Part shown: piece by piece, positions 1-7,208 of the stretch
How the letters are laid out: every line of letters begins with the position of its first letter
How positions within the stretch are numbered: the first letter of the stretch is position 1
Source: Deinococcus sp.
GTDB taxonomy: Bacteria > Deinococcota > Deinococci > Deinococcales > Deinococcaceae
Direction of reading: 5' to 3'
NCBI RefSeq assembly: GCF_018260555.1
Contig: NZ_JAGLBB010000081.1
Span: 1 to 8,842 of the forward strand
Length of the DNA stretch: 8,842 nucleotides
Program-made: the position numbers and the translations under genes
Notes under the pieces: generated by a model
Database searches by the model: none
The model's input: the letters and a program-made list of their open reading frames with translations, nothing else
Told to the model about the DNA's origin: nothing

Positions 1-144
1 ATCTTCTGTTTCACACCCTCATTCTGAGGTCAGAAGCCGTGCTGGACGTCCTTTTCTAAAACTGAAAGATGTCAGTCTATTGTTCCCACTCGCATGCGCT
101 CGGATTGATTTGGGAATGCACCGAACCATTCGGAATCCGCATAA
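1..144 (-). repeat. Small palindromic dispersed repeat, copy C (cut by the window edge)
   Basis: Read on the minus strand from 144 leftwards, this stretch starts with TTATGCGGATTCC and runs through AATCAATCCGAGCG to GCGAG. By hand alignment it matches the first 56 positions of the copy at 7209 in about 43 places, without gaps. The best conserved block is the right arm of the internal hairpin (AATCAATCCGAGCG). The remainder down to base 1 is poorly conserved. It ends at the window edge with TGAAACAGAAG, which resembles the GAAACAAACGGAA near the 3' end of the complete copy at 3436-3595. The element therefore probably continues a few bases beyond the left edge. It carries no open reading frame of note and ends 28 nt before the -10 box of the following gene. 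Family membership is seen by internal comparison; equating it with the known Deinococcus small repeats is inference. Confidence 0.6.
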
Positions 145-171
145 CTCTGCCTCTGCCGCCCCGGCCCGCGC

Positions 172-177
172 TACCCT
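172..177 (+). promoter_or_regulatory. Leaderless-type -10 box (TACCCT) of the 184-783 gene
   Basis: TACCCT fits the TANNNT -10 consensus and ends 6 nt before the ATG at 184. There is no usable Shine-Dalgarno: the only G-run touches the start codon with a 1-nt gap. The spacing would place the transcript start at or next to the A of the ATG. No convincing -35 hexamer is visible. Confidence 0.5.
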
Positions 178-183
178 GGGGGC

Positions 184-783
184 ATGCTGAGCTTCGCGCA
201 GGCCGCCCGGAATCCCACCCTGCATGGGGAAGAACCTGCCCGGCTGGCCCGGCACGGCGTGAGCGGCCTGCTGGTTCCCGCGACCTTCGAGGAAGCGTTC
301 TACCGGCAGAATAACCTCCCGGAGCGGCTGGGACGCCTGTTCTCGCCCATCCAGCCTGCGCGCATCGATGAGGACGCCCTGGAACCCCTGACCATTCAGG
401 CGCAGGCGCTGATCCGCACCAGTTACCTGCTGGACGACGCCGCGCAGTACTTTCACCGTGCTCTGCGCGCCGCCGGACTGGATCACACGCCCCTGCATGC
501 CCGCCGCCCGGGCACACCGCACGCCCAGAGCGCCCCGCACCAGCCGGCGGGCACGCACGCCAGCGCCACCGCCGCCCTGCACGCCGTCAAACGATTGTGG
601 GCGCACGACTGGAGTTTCGAGGCCGTTCTGGGGCGACTGGACAGCGGAGGCAGTGTCGGCCTGGACGCCCGGCCCACCCTGCTGATCCCCGGCCCGCCCG
701 GCCGCAGCGACCCCGAGCACGCCGCGCGGCTGGGCGAGACGACCGCTCTGGTCAGCGACCTCGGCCTGACCGGACTGCCCTGA
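184..783 (+). CDS. Hypothetical protein, 199 residues
   Basis: I do not recognise this protein. It is predicted soluble, with no signal peptide or membrane helix. Residues 1-100 look like a helical domain with alternating charged and hydrophobic residues (for example FEEAFYRQNNLPERLGRLF at 35-53 and DDAAQYFHRAL at 84-94). A low-complexity His/Ala/Pro/Arg-rich linker follows at about 101-128. A second folded segment follows at 129-199, with an RLWAHDWSFEAVLG stretch (137-150) and a Gly/Pro-rich loop (LLIPGPPGR, 166-174). Coding is supported by uniform high third-position GC through the frame. The ATG was chosen because a TANNNT box lies 6 nt upstream, as for other genes here. Its TGA overlaps the likely CTG start of the downstream transporter pseudogene, which suggests the two were one transcription unit. 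No function can be assigned. Confidence 0.75.
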   Translation: MLSFAQAARNPTLHGEEPARLARHGVSGLLVPATFEEAFYRQNNLPERLGRLFSPIQPARIDEDALEPLTIQAQALIRTSYLLDDAAQYFHRALRAAGLDHTPLHARRPGTPHAQSAPHQPAGTHASATAALHAVKRLWAHDWSFEAVLGRLDSGGSVGLDARPTLLIPGPPGRSDPEHAARLGETTALVSDLGLTGLP

Positions 784-1927
784 AGCGCGCGCCCACACCG
801 GCCCCTACCAGCGCCCCGCCACTGCTGTTCGCTGCGCTGGGCACCCTGGTATTCCTGAACGTGTACGCCCCGCAGAGTCTGCTGCCCACCCTGGCCCGCG
901 AATTCCATGCCGGACCCGCCCGCGTGGGCGGCGTGATCGGCGCGACTATGCTCGCCATGGCGCTCGCCTCACCGCTGGCCGGCATCTTGGCCGACGCCAC
1001 GGGCCGACGCCGCACCGTCACGGCCGCCTTTGCCCTGCTGAGCCTGCCCGCCCTGCTTGCCACGCAGGCCCACACCCTGGACGCCCTGAACGCCGCCCGG
1101 TTCGCGCAGGGCCTCCTGATCCCCGGTGTGATGGTCGCCCTGACCGCCCTGATGGGCGAGGAACTCACCGGCCCCGCCCGCACCCGCGCCCTGACCGCCT
1201 ACGTGAGCGGCACCGTCCTCGGCGGCTTCCTCGGCCGGTTCCTGGCCGGACTGATCGCCGCGCAGTGGCACTGGCCCGCCGCCTGCCCCCAGAACAGGCG
1301 TTCACGCCCCGCCGCGACCCCCGCGCCGTCCTGAAGGGCCTGCGCGCCCACCTTCGCAATCCGCCGCTGCTGGCCACCTGCGCGGTCGGTTATCTGATCC
1401 TGTTCACGCTGGTCGGTACCTTCAACAGCCTCACCCTGCGCCTCGCCGCGCCCCCCTACGACCTGGATGCCGCCCAGACCGGCGCGGTCTTCGCCGTGTA
1501 CCTGCTCGGCGTGATCATCACGCCCGTCGCCGCCCCGTTCCTCGCCGCGCGCGGCCCCCGCACTGGCCTGCTGACCGCCGCTGCCACCAGCAGCGCTGGA
1601 CTTCTCCTGACCCTCGCCGCGCCCCTCGCGCTGGTCATCGTGGGCGTCGCCGCCGCCGCCTGCGGCGTGTTCCTCGCGCAGGCAGCCGCCCTGAACGCCG
1701 TGCAGCGCCACGTCACCGACGCCCGCAGCCTCGCCTCGGGCCTGTACCACCTCGCGTACTACGCCGGGGCCGCTGCCGCCTCCCTGGTCGCCGGACACGC
1801 CTTCGAACGCGGCGGCTGGACCGCCGTCACCCCCCTCGTGCTGGGCAGCATGCTGCTCGCCGCCCTGACCGGCACCCTCGGCTGGCGCGCCCCCCGCACG
1901 AACAGCTGCCCTCCCCCGACCCCGTGA
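780..1927 (+). pseudogene. Major facilitator superfamily transporter, frameshifted with loss of helix 6
   Basis: This is the remains of a 12-helix drug/sugar-type MFS permease. In the first frame (to about 1272), residues 14-36, 50-71, 79-96, 104-126 and 138-161 form helices 1-5. MFS motif A (GILADATGRRR, 68-78) lies between helices 2 and 3, and the helix-5 GTVLGGFLGR segment is typical. After AAQWHW the frame continues as non-homologous sequence to a stop at 1332-1334. The transporter resumes in another frame at about 1271-1285 (LARRLPPEQ), already in the central cytoplasmic loop, and continues through helices 7-12 to TGA at 1925-1927. The loop-to-membrane segment that should hold helix 6 is absent, so this is not a one-base sequencing slip. 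The implied loss is 3n+1 bases, perhaps 15-20 codons. The start is probably CTG at 780, overlapping the upstream TGA. Two working half-transporters are unlikely. A misassembly is possible. Confidence 0.8.
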
Positions 1928-2070
1928 AGGCCGGGAACAGGCATCCGCATCAGGTCACGCCGGAGCTATTCAACACCCAGTCCCGCCCGTCCTGGTTTCC
2001 CACCCGGCCATTCACAACCGTGACTGTGCCGTAAGCAGGCGGTCCTTACCACTGCCAACCAGACTGTTTT

Positions 2071-2193
2071 TACCCCTTCGACGCGTCCCTCGCTCTGGAA
2101 TTCCTCGGCTTCACCGGCCCCGACGTGCGCGAGGGCCTGAGCAGCCTGCGCGAGAAACGTCCACCCAACTTCGCGGCCGACGCGCCGCTCTGA
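2071..2193 (+). pseudogene. C-terminal remnant of an enoyl-CoA hydratase (crotonase family)
   Basis: The frame starting with TAC at 2071 encodes 40 residues ending in TGA at 2191-2193. They contain FDASLALEFLGF followed by GPDVREGLSSLREKRPPNF. Crotonase-family enoyl-CoA hydratases typically end in an acidic-x-x-E-G-(4 residues)-E-K-R-x-P-x-F tail, and here D-x-x-EG and EKRPPNF fall at the right spacing. About 35 of the 40 codons end in G or C, as expected for a real gene in this genome. No start codon, Shine-Dalgarno or upstream crotonase fold is present: an in-frame stop occurs at 2032-2034 and no CoA-binding motifs precede it. It is therefore a 5'-truncated relic, not a small gene. It could belong to any crotonase subfamily. 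Confidence 0.65.
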
Positions 2194-2276
2194 CGGTCCA
2201 TCTGTGTCAGGCGTGGCCGTCCCCGCCCACTCCCTGCCAGACAAGCCAGAGCAATACCTGCCCAGTGCCCACGAAA

Positions 2277-2321
2277 GCTCCCCCGTCGCCCCTGGGGCTG
2301 GGGGCTGAGGGGTGGGGAAGC
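2277..2321 (+). repeat. 45-nt G-rich dispersed repeat with quadruplex motif, copy 1
   Basis: This 45-nt unit matches the reverse complement of 8766-8810 at 38 of 45 positions without gaps. Four G-tracts lie on the plus strand (2294-2297, 2300-2304, 2309-2312, 2314-2317) with 1-4 nt loops, which is the classical intramolecular G-quadruplex pattern. A C-rich block precedes them, so a C-block/G-block hairpin is also possible. It lies about 90 nt upstream of the mdh promoter region. Confidence 0.6.
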
Positions 2322-2407
2322 CCGCCGCAGGCGCCCACCCTCCCACCATGAGCCACCCGGCCCTGTTCCCGCCCGGGGAACTTGCTTCCTTTCTGCTCAC
2401 CGCACGT

Positions 2408-2413
2408 TATCGT
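2408..2413 (+). promoter_or_regulatory. Candidate -10 box (TATCGT) for mdh
   Basis: TATCGT fits TANNNT and lies 32 nt before the mdh ATG, which leaves room for a leader of about 25 nt carrying the Shine-Dalgarno. A -35-like TTGCTT sits at 2382-2387, but at 20 nt the spacing is too long. An inverted repeat (GTTCCC/GGGAAC, 2365-2381) lies immediately upstream and could be a regulator site. The evidence is weak. Confidence 0.3.
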
Positions 2414-2432
2414 GAGCCGTAAAACCATCCTC

Positions 2433-2438
2433 AGGAGG
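2433..2438 (+). promoter_or_regulatory. Shine-Dalgarno AGGAGG of mdh
   Basis: A perfect AGGAGG lies 7 nt before the ATG at 2446 and fixes the mdh start. It stands out because most other starts in this window have no such site and look leaderless. Confidence 0.85.
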
Positions 2439-2445
2439 GATACCC

Positions 2446-3435
<990 letters not shown>

Positions 3436-3438
<3 letters not shown>

Positions 3439-3595
3439 TACGGATTGTGGTTGATTCAGTGAGGTTCTGAATCAACTCGAGCCGACCCGGAGGACTGCGC
3501 CGCAGAGCGCGCAGATGAGAAACGGGTTCCGGGCGTGGAGCTGGCAATCCGGTGAAGTTCCAGACCTGTCAGCGAAACAAACGGAATCCGTATGA
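3436..3595 (+). repeat. Small palindromic dispersed repeat, copy A (complete)
   Basis: This 160-nt element is bounded by near-perfect terminal inverted repeats: TAATACGGATT (3436-3446) and AATCCGTATGA (3585-3595), matching at 10 of 11 positions. Just inside the left end is a perfect 9-bp hairpin, TTGATTCAG-TGAGGTT-CTGAATCAA (3451-3475). It has no coding potential. It shares its terminus, hairpin position and right-arm sequence with the copies at 7209 and at the left edge of the window. It fills the gap between convergent mdh and the aminopeptidase gene and may serve as a bidirectional transcription end, although no T-run follows the hairpin. This architecture fits a non-autonomous, MITE-like or REP-like element. 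The resemblance to Deinococcus small non-coding repeats is from memory. Confidence 0.7.
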
Positions 3596-3621
3596 GTCTG
3601 TGGAAGGTTTGCCTGGGCGGG

Positions 3622-4896
3622 CTATCCCTGCACCACCCATTCCCCGCTGCGCATCAGGGGTTCGCGGGTGCCGTTCCTCGTGACGCCGTCCACGTCGGTT
3701 GCGGGCGTGCCGATCATCCAGTCCACGTGGATGAGGCTGTCGTTTCCCCCGGCGGCTTTCAGGGTGGCCTCGTCGGTGCCGCCCTGCACGTTGGTGGGGT
3801 AGCACTGGCCCAGCGCAATGTGAGAGGCGGCGTTCTCGTCGAACAGGGTATTCAGGAACAGCGTGCCGGTCTGCGCGACGGGCGCGCTGGCGGGAACCAG
3901 GGCCACCTCGCCCAGGTGCGCGGCGCCCTCGTCGGTGCCGATCAACTGGCGCAAGGTGTCCTCGCCGCGTGTGGCGCTCACCTCGGCGGCGCGGCCGTTC
4001 TCGAAGCGCACGCGGATGCCCTCGATCAACTGCCCGCGCACGCTGAGCGGTTTGCTGGCAACCGCCCAGCCGTTCACGCGCTCCCGGTGCGGCGCCGTGA
4101 ACACCTCGTCGGTGGGGAGGTTCGGGACGCCGCGCACGCCGTTGCGGGCGGTTTCTGCGCCGCCCTGCCACACGTGATTCTCGGCGAGGCCCACGGTCAG
4201 GTCCGTGCCGAGGTCGCTGCGCAGGTGCAGGGCGCCGTACTGCCGGCCAGTCAGGTAGGTGGTCAGGCGTTCCAGGTGGGCCAGGTGCGCTTCCCAGACT
4301 GCCACCGCGTCCGGCCGGTCGGCGCGCGTGACGGCGAAGATGTCGGCCCACAGCCGCGCCACGGCCTCCCGCTGCGGCAGGTCCGGGTACACCCGCGCCG
4401 CCCACGCGGGGGCGGCCATGGCCGCGACCGTCCAGTTCACGCGGAAACTGCCGGTCGCCTCGCTGACCTGCCGCATGACCTGCGCCTTGAGTTTGCTGCG
4501 CGCCGCGACCCGCGCGGGGTTCACGCCTGAAAGCAGCGACGGGTCCTCCCCGACGATCCCGATAGACGCGTACCCGTCCCCGATCATCGCCTCGCTTTCC
4601 CGCGCCTGCCACGCGGGCATGAAGGCCACGGCGTCGTCGGTGCCGTCCTCGAACAGCGCAAGGTCCAGGTGCGGGTCGAGGTACTGCACGCGCACGTCAC
4701 TGGCCCCGGCGCGGTAGGCGGCGCGGGCCGTCAGGCGCACGAGCTGCGCCGCCTCGATGGGCGCGGCGATCCGGACTTTCCCGCCCGCCCGGAGGTTCAC
4801 GCCCGTACGGACGAGCAGCTCAGCGTACCGCGCGAGATTCGCACTGAACTCGCTGGTCGGAGCGTCACTGGCGCTGGAGAGATCGTGGGAAGTCAT
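3622..4896 (-). CDS. M29-family metallo-aminopeptidase
   Basis: This is a cytoplasmic aminopeptidase of peptidase family M29 (AmpS/PepS/aminopeptidase T group), which removes N-terminal residues from peptides using two metal ions. Counted from the GTG at 4905 (427 residues), the family motifs are: NLPTDEVFTAP with metal ligand E267; HLGEVALVP with E333; LFDENAASHIALGQCY with H362 and Y369; and HVDWMIG with H393 and D395. All expected ligands are present and the length is normal. I prefer the ATG at 4896 (424 residues), because a TAGAGT -10 box ends 7 nt before it and would itself contain the GTG at 4905. The gene lies 71 nt downstream of the GGDEF gene and appears to have its own promoter. 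A 20-bp tandem duplication sits upstream. It converges with mdh across a repeat element. Confidence 0.93.
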   Translation of the reverse strand: MTSHDLSSASDAPTSEFSANLARYAELLVRTGVNLRAGGKVRIAAPIEAAQLVRLTARAAYRAGASDVRVQYLDPHLDLALFEDGTDDAVAFMPAWQARESEAMIGDGYASIGIVGEDPSLLSGVNPARVAARSKLKAQVMRQVSEATGSFRVNWTVAAMAAPAWAARVYPDLPQREAVARLWADIFAVTRADRPDAVAVWEAHLAHLERLTTYLTGRQYGALHLRSDLGTDLTVGLAENHVWQGGAETARNGVRGVPNLPTDEVFTAPHRERVNGWAVASKPLSVRGQLIEGIRVRFENGRAAEVSATRGEDTLRQLIGTDEGAAHLGEVALVPASAPVAQTGTLFLNTLFDENAASHIALGQCYPTNVQGGTDEATLKAAGGNDSLIHVDWMIGTPATDVDGVTRNGTREPLMRSGEWVVQG

Positions 4897-4903
4897 GCCC
4901 GCC

Positions 4904-4909
4904 ACTCTA
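4904..4909 (-). promoter_or_regulatory. Leaderless-type -10 box (TAGAGT) of the aminopeptidase gene
   Basis: On the minus strand TAGAGT fits TANNNT and ends 7 nt before the ATG at 4896, the spacing expected of a leaderless transcript. Seventeen nt further upstream is CTGACC, a 4-of-6 match to TTGACA, which lies in the repeated TGACC tract. There is no Shine-Dalgarno. The box decides the start codon choice. Confidence 0.55.
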
Positions 4910-4920
4910 CCGGGCGTGCC

Positions 4921-4960
4921 GGGTCAGGTCAGGTCGGGGCGGGTCAGGTCGGGTTGGGGC
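4921..4960. repeat. Tandem duplication, 2 x 20 bp
   Basis: Two adjacent 20-bp units (4921-4940 and 4941-4960) match at 18 of 20 positions, each starting GGGTCAGGTC and ending GGGGC. They occupy the spacer upstream of the aminopeptidase promoter. On the minus strand they yield several spaced TGACC steps, one of which coincides with the candidate -35 position. Confidence 0.7.
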
Positions 4961-4967
4961 GTGCGCG

Positions 4968-5993
4968 TCAGGCCAGGCGCTTCCCGCTGCCCTCCCGCGC
5001 GCGGTGCAGGCGCTGCTCGGCGAGATCGATCAGCGCGTCGAGATCCTCGGTCTCGGCGGCGAAGGCCAGGCCCACGCTGACCGGAACGCCGTTCAGGTCC
5101 GGCATGTTCAGGTTGCGGGCAGTCCGTACGATCCGGTCGGCCACGTCGTGCGCGGCGGCCACACTGACGTTCGGCAGGATCAGCAGGAACTGATCGCCGT
5201 TCCAGCGGGTCACGCTGACGTTCGGGGCGGTCATGCTGACCAGCAGCGTGGCGAACTCGCGCAGCACCTGATCGGCCGCGCGGTGGCGCAGCAGGTCGTT
5301 GATCCGCCCGAAGTGGTCGATGTCGGTCAGGATCACCGCGACCCGCGCGGCGTTCAGGGGAGCGCGCGTGGCGGTTTCCAGGGTGTCCCAGCCAGCCTGC
5401 CGGTTAAGAGCGCCGGTCAGCGGGTCGAGTTGCGCGGCGTGCTGCGCCCTGAGATTCCGGGCGCGTTCCGTGCTGACCAGTTGGCCGTGCTGTGCCATCA
5501 GGACCATCAGCGCCACCAGGAACGCCGCGTAGATCATCAGGAACAGGTCCTGCGGGTTGAACAGCAGCGTGGCGGCCAGTATGAAGCCCGTCAGGGGCAG
5601 GAGCAGCGCCGCCGCCTGATTCAGCGGCAGCCACGCCAGCGACAGTAGCCCCACCACGCCCAGCGACAGGAAGAACACAGGCGGAATGCCGCGCCCCTGC
5701 ACGCCGATCACGGTCACCTGCACCGTCAGCCACAGTGGCAGCACGTACGCGACCGCACCGGTCAAGACCCCCAACGGCACCCGCCGGGACAGCGCGGCAG
5801 CGACCATGAACACGCTGAGCAGCACTGCCCCGGTCAGGGACACCACGCCCTGCCGGTCCCCTTCCAGGGACAGCCACAGCAGTCCCGCGTGCACGGCGGC
5901 CGACAGCAGCGGCAGCGACACAGACGCAGCGTACTGCTGCTCCCGCAGCCGGTGAATCTGCGGCGTCGGGGCGGCGGAGCGGGGCCGGGGCAT
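4968..5993 (-). CDS. Six-helix membrane protein with degenerate GGDEF domain
   Basis: The protein has 341 residues. The N-terminal half contains six predicted membrane helices (about 22-42, 50-69, 72-95, 104-122, 127-145 and 149-168), without a recognisable extracellular sensor domain. A short linker leads to a GGDEF domain (about 185-341), starting with the usual DPLTGALNR (190-198). TDIDHFGRIND (223-233) supplies the metal-binding D224 and the guanine-contact N232 and D233. The signature loop is NGDQF (265-269) instead of GGDEF: the first Gly is Asn and the catalytic-loop Glu is Gln, while the metal ligand D267 is kept. No RxxD inhibitory site precedes it. GGDEF proteins make cyclic di-GMP from two GTP; whether this one does is doubtful. 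The ATG has AAGGGG just upstream and a TACACT box 8 nt away. It lies 117 nt beyond trmL, so probably has its own promoter. Confidence 0.88.
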   Translation of the reverse strand: MPRPRSAAPTPQIHRLREQQYAASVSLPLLSAAVHAGLLWLSLEGDRQGVVSLTGAVLLSVFMVAAALSRRVPLGVLTGAVAYVLPLWLTVQVTVIGVQGRGIPPVFFLSLGVVGLLSLAWLPLNQAAALLLPLTGFILAATLLFNPQDLFLMIYAAFLVALMVLMAQHGQLVSTERARNLRAQHAAQLDPLTGALNRQAGWDTLETATRAPLNAARVAVILTDIDHFGRINDLLRHRAADQVLREFATLLVSMTAPNVSVTRWNGDQFLLILPNVSVAAAHDVADRIVRTARNLNMPDLNGVPVSVGLAFAAETEDLDALIDLAEQRLHRAREGSGKRLA

Positions 5994-6002
5994 ACCCCTT
6001 CA

Positions 6003-6008
6003 GTGTAG
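6003..6008 (-). promoter_or_regulatory. Candidate leaderless-type -10 box (TACACT) of the GGDEF gene
   Basis: On the minus strand TACACT fits TANNNT and ends 8 nt before the ATG at 5993, leaving GAAGGGGT between. The AAGGGG is too close to act comfortably as a Shine-Dalgarno but could do so if transcription starts further upstream. No -35 is visible. Confidence 0.4.
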
Positions 6009-6110
6009 GCGGGCGGACCAGCTCGGCGCCGCGCGGAGCCGTGTAGGGACTACGTTCAGGCAGCGGGGGGGGAGGGGGTTCAGCCTGAGCGCCGGTCGCG
6101 TCCCCTCCGT

Positions 6111-6605
6111 TTACCAGCCCTCGATCTGCCGTCCGGCCTCGAAGGCGGCCACGCCCGCCGCGACGCTCAGGTTCAGACTGCGGCCCCCGCCGGGTTGCGG
6201 GAGCTTGAGTTTCGGCAGGGCGTCGCGCAGCCACGCGGGCAATCCCCGCGATTCCGGCCCGAACAGCAGGTAATCGCCCCGCGCAAAGTCCGCGCGGGTG
6301 TGCAGTTGCGTGGCGTGCGTGCTGAACGCCCACACCCGCGCCCGCGCGCCCAGCGTGTCCTGAAAGGCCGTCCAGCTGGCGTGCTCGTGCAGCGTGACGC
6401 CCTGAAGGTAATCCATGCCGGCGCGGCGGAATTCACGGTCGTGCAGGTGAAAGCCGAACGGGCGGATCAGGTGCAGGTCCGCGCCCAGCACCGAGCAGGT
6501 CCGCGCGACGTTCCCGACATTCCCGGCCTTCTCGGGCTCGAACAACACGACGTGCAACAGGGGATGCAACAGGGGAGAGGCGGCCGGCGTCACTCCTCCC
6601 GTCAT
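6111..6605 (-). CDS. trmL: tRNA (cytidine/uridine-34) 2'-O-methyltransferase TrmL
   Basis: This SPOUT-class (TrmH/SpoU superfamily) enzyme of the YibK/TrmL type transfers a methyl group from S-adenosylmethionine to the ribose of the wobble nucleotide of certain leucine tRNAs. At 164 residues it is the short single-domain form. Motif 1 is EPEKAGNVGNVARTC (23-37) with the usual Asn-Gly-Asn-Arg core. Motif 2 is LLFGPESRGLP (113-123). Motif 3 is RSLNLSVAAGVAAFEAGRQ (142-160). The last two form the knotted cofactor site. The start is set by ATGA overlap with the ispF stop. It gives about 17 residues before the conserved LHVVLFEPE, more than usual for the family, including a small LLHPLLHV duplication. 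Translation is probably coupled to ispF. TrmL rather than another SPOUT subfamily is inferred from size and motif 1. Confidence 0.9.
   Translation of the reverse strand: MTGGVTPAASPLLHPLLHVVLFEPEKAGNVGNVARTCSVLGADLHLIRPFGFHLHDREFRRAGMDYLQGVTLHEHASWTAFQDTLGARARVWAFSTHATQLHTRADFARGDYLLFGPESRGLPAWLRDALPKLKLPQPGGGRSLNLSVAAGVAAFEAGRQIEGW
6553..6576 (-). repeat. 12-bp tandem duplication inside the trmL 5' end
   Basis: TGCAACAGGGGA occurs twice back to back on the plus strand (6553-6564 and 6565-6576). It is in frame and gives LLHP/LLHV near the N-terminus of TrmL, just before the first conserved strand. It is a small in-frame expansion with no obvious effect on the fold. Confidence 0.75.
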
Positions 6606-7096
6606 CCTTCACCGCTGCCCGCGCGGATCAGCAGCGCGCTCACGCGGGTCTGCACGTGCGCCGGCGCCAGCCCCTCGGAGGTCTTGAAACTGACGCCCAC
6701 CTCGCTTTCCGGCAGCTCCAGCAGGCCCGCGACGGACCGGGCGATCTCGGCGCGCAGCGGCCCCAGCTTCGGGCGGTCCAGGGTCACCACGACCGCCACG
6801 TTCCCCGGCACGTACCCACGCGCCCGCACGAGTTCCAGCGCCCGCCGCACGATCACGCGGGAATCCATACCGGCCCACTCGGCGGCCGTGTCCGGGAAGT
6901 ACTGCCCGATGTCACCCAACGCCAGTCCCGACAGCAGCGCGTCGGCCACAGCATGCAGCACGGCGTCACCGTCACTGTGCGCCACCGCTCCCAGTTCCGC
7001 GTGCGGGACGGGCACGCCACCCAGCACCAGCGGTCGCCCGGCCTCCAGGCGGTGCGCGTCCTCTCCAAAGCCGATGCGAAACGGTAACGAACTCAT
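6602..7096 (-). CDS. ispF: 2-C-methyl-D-erythritol 2,4-cyclodiphosphate synthase
   Basis: IspF cyclises CDP-methylerythritol 2-phosphate with release of CMP, in the non-mevalonate (MEP) route to isopentenyl diphosphate; it is a cytoplasmic trimer. The 164 residues from the chosen ATG match the family length. Metal ligands D13 and H15 are in GEDAHRL, and H48 follows the conserved HSDGDAVLH block (40-48). DIGQYFPDT (62-70) is the signature loop, and FKTSEGL (about 136-142) is the C-terminal nucleotide-site motif. An in-frame ATG at 7114 would add six residues (MRQTGR). I prefer 7096 because RIGFGEDAHRL then begins at residue 7, as in other IspF proteins, and a TANNNT-like box precedes it. Its TGA overlaps the trmL start by ATGA, so the two are probably co-translated. 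Other MEP genes are not nearby. Confidence 0.95.
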   Translation of the reverse strand: MSSLPFRIGFGEDAHRLEAGRPLVLGGVPVPHAELGAVAHSDGDAVLHAVADALLSGLALGDIGQYFPDTAAEWAGMDSRVIVRRALELVRARGYVPGNVAVVVTLDRPKLGPLRAEIARSVAGLLELPESEVGVSFKTSEGLAPAHVQTRVSALLIRAGSGEG

Positions 7097-7102
7097 GCGC
7101 CC

Positions 7103-7108
7103 AGTCTG
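7103..7108 (-). promoter_or_regulatory. Candidate leaderless-type -10 box (CAGACT) of ispF-trmL
   Basis: CAGACT on the minus strand differs from TANNNT only in its first base and ends 6 nt before the preferred ispF ATG at 7096. There is no Shine-Dalgarno there. It is weaker than the other boxes but supports the shorter ispF start. Confidence 0.35.
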
Positions 7109-7208
7109 GCGCATCGGCGGCCCCCCGCGCCCTGGCCGCCGTCCAGATCCGGCGAAACGCCCTGCTTCCTGTCCCGCAGTTGCGCCTCCCTTTCACACTG
7201 CCTCGCTC

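Larger units (their letters stand above)
1928..2445. other. 518-nt gap with gene decay and repeat, no intact gene
   Basis: The stretch between the transporter pseudogene and mdh holds no intact gene. From left to right it contains: about 140 nt with nothing recognisable; the tail of a crotonase-family gene (2071-2193); about 80 nt of unassigned sequence; a 45-nt G-rich repeat (2277-2321); a short inverted repeat GTTCCC-GCCCG-GGGAAC (2365-2381); and the likely mdh promoter and ribosome binding site. Reading frames on the minus strand across this gap do not resemble proteins and cross the G-run repeat. Confidence 0.6.

Noticed and set aside
780..1927. Two independent half-transporter genes
   Set aside because: Helix 6 is missing, the first frame ends in unrelated residues, and the GTG that could start the second half sits inside the first frame; a single broken gene explains it better.
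1966..2400. Minus-strand frame of 144 codons in the gap before mdh
   Set aside because: It crosses the crotonase relic (which is convincing on the other strand) and the G-rich repeat; its product resembles nothing I know.
3451..3475. Rho-independent terminator after mdh
   Set aside because: The stem is a shared feature of the repeat family and no T-run follows on either strand, so I list it only as part of the repeat.
6053..6091. Inverted repeat CGTTCAGGC/GCCTGAGCG between trmL and the GGDEF gene
   Set aside because: One mismatch and a 21-nt loop containing the G-run, with no T-run; too weak to call a terminator.
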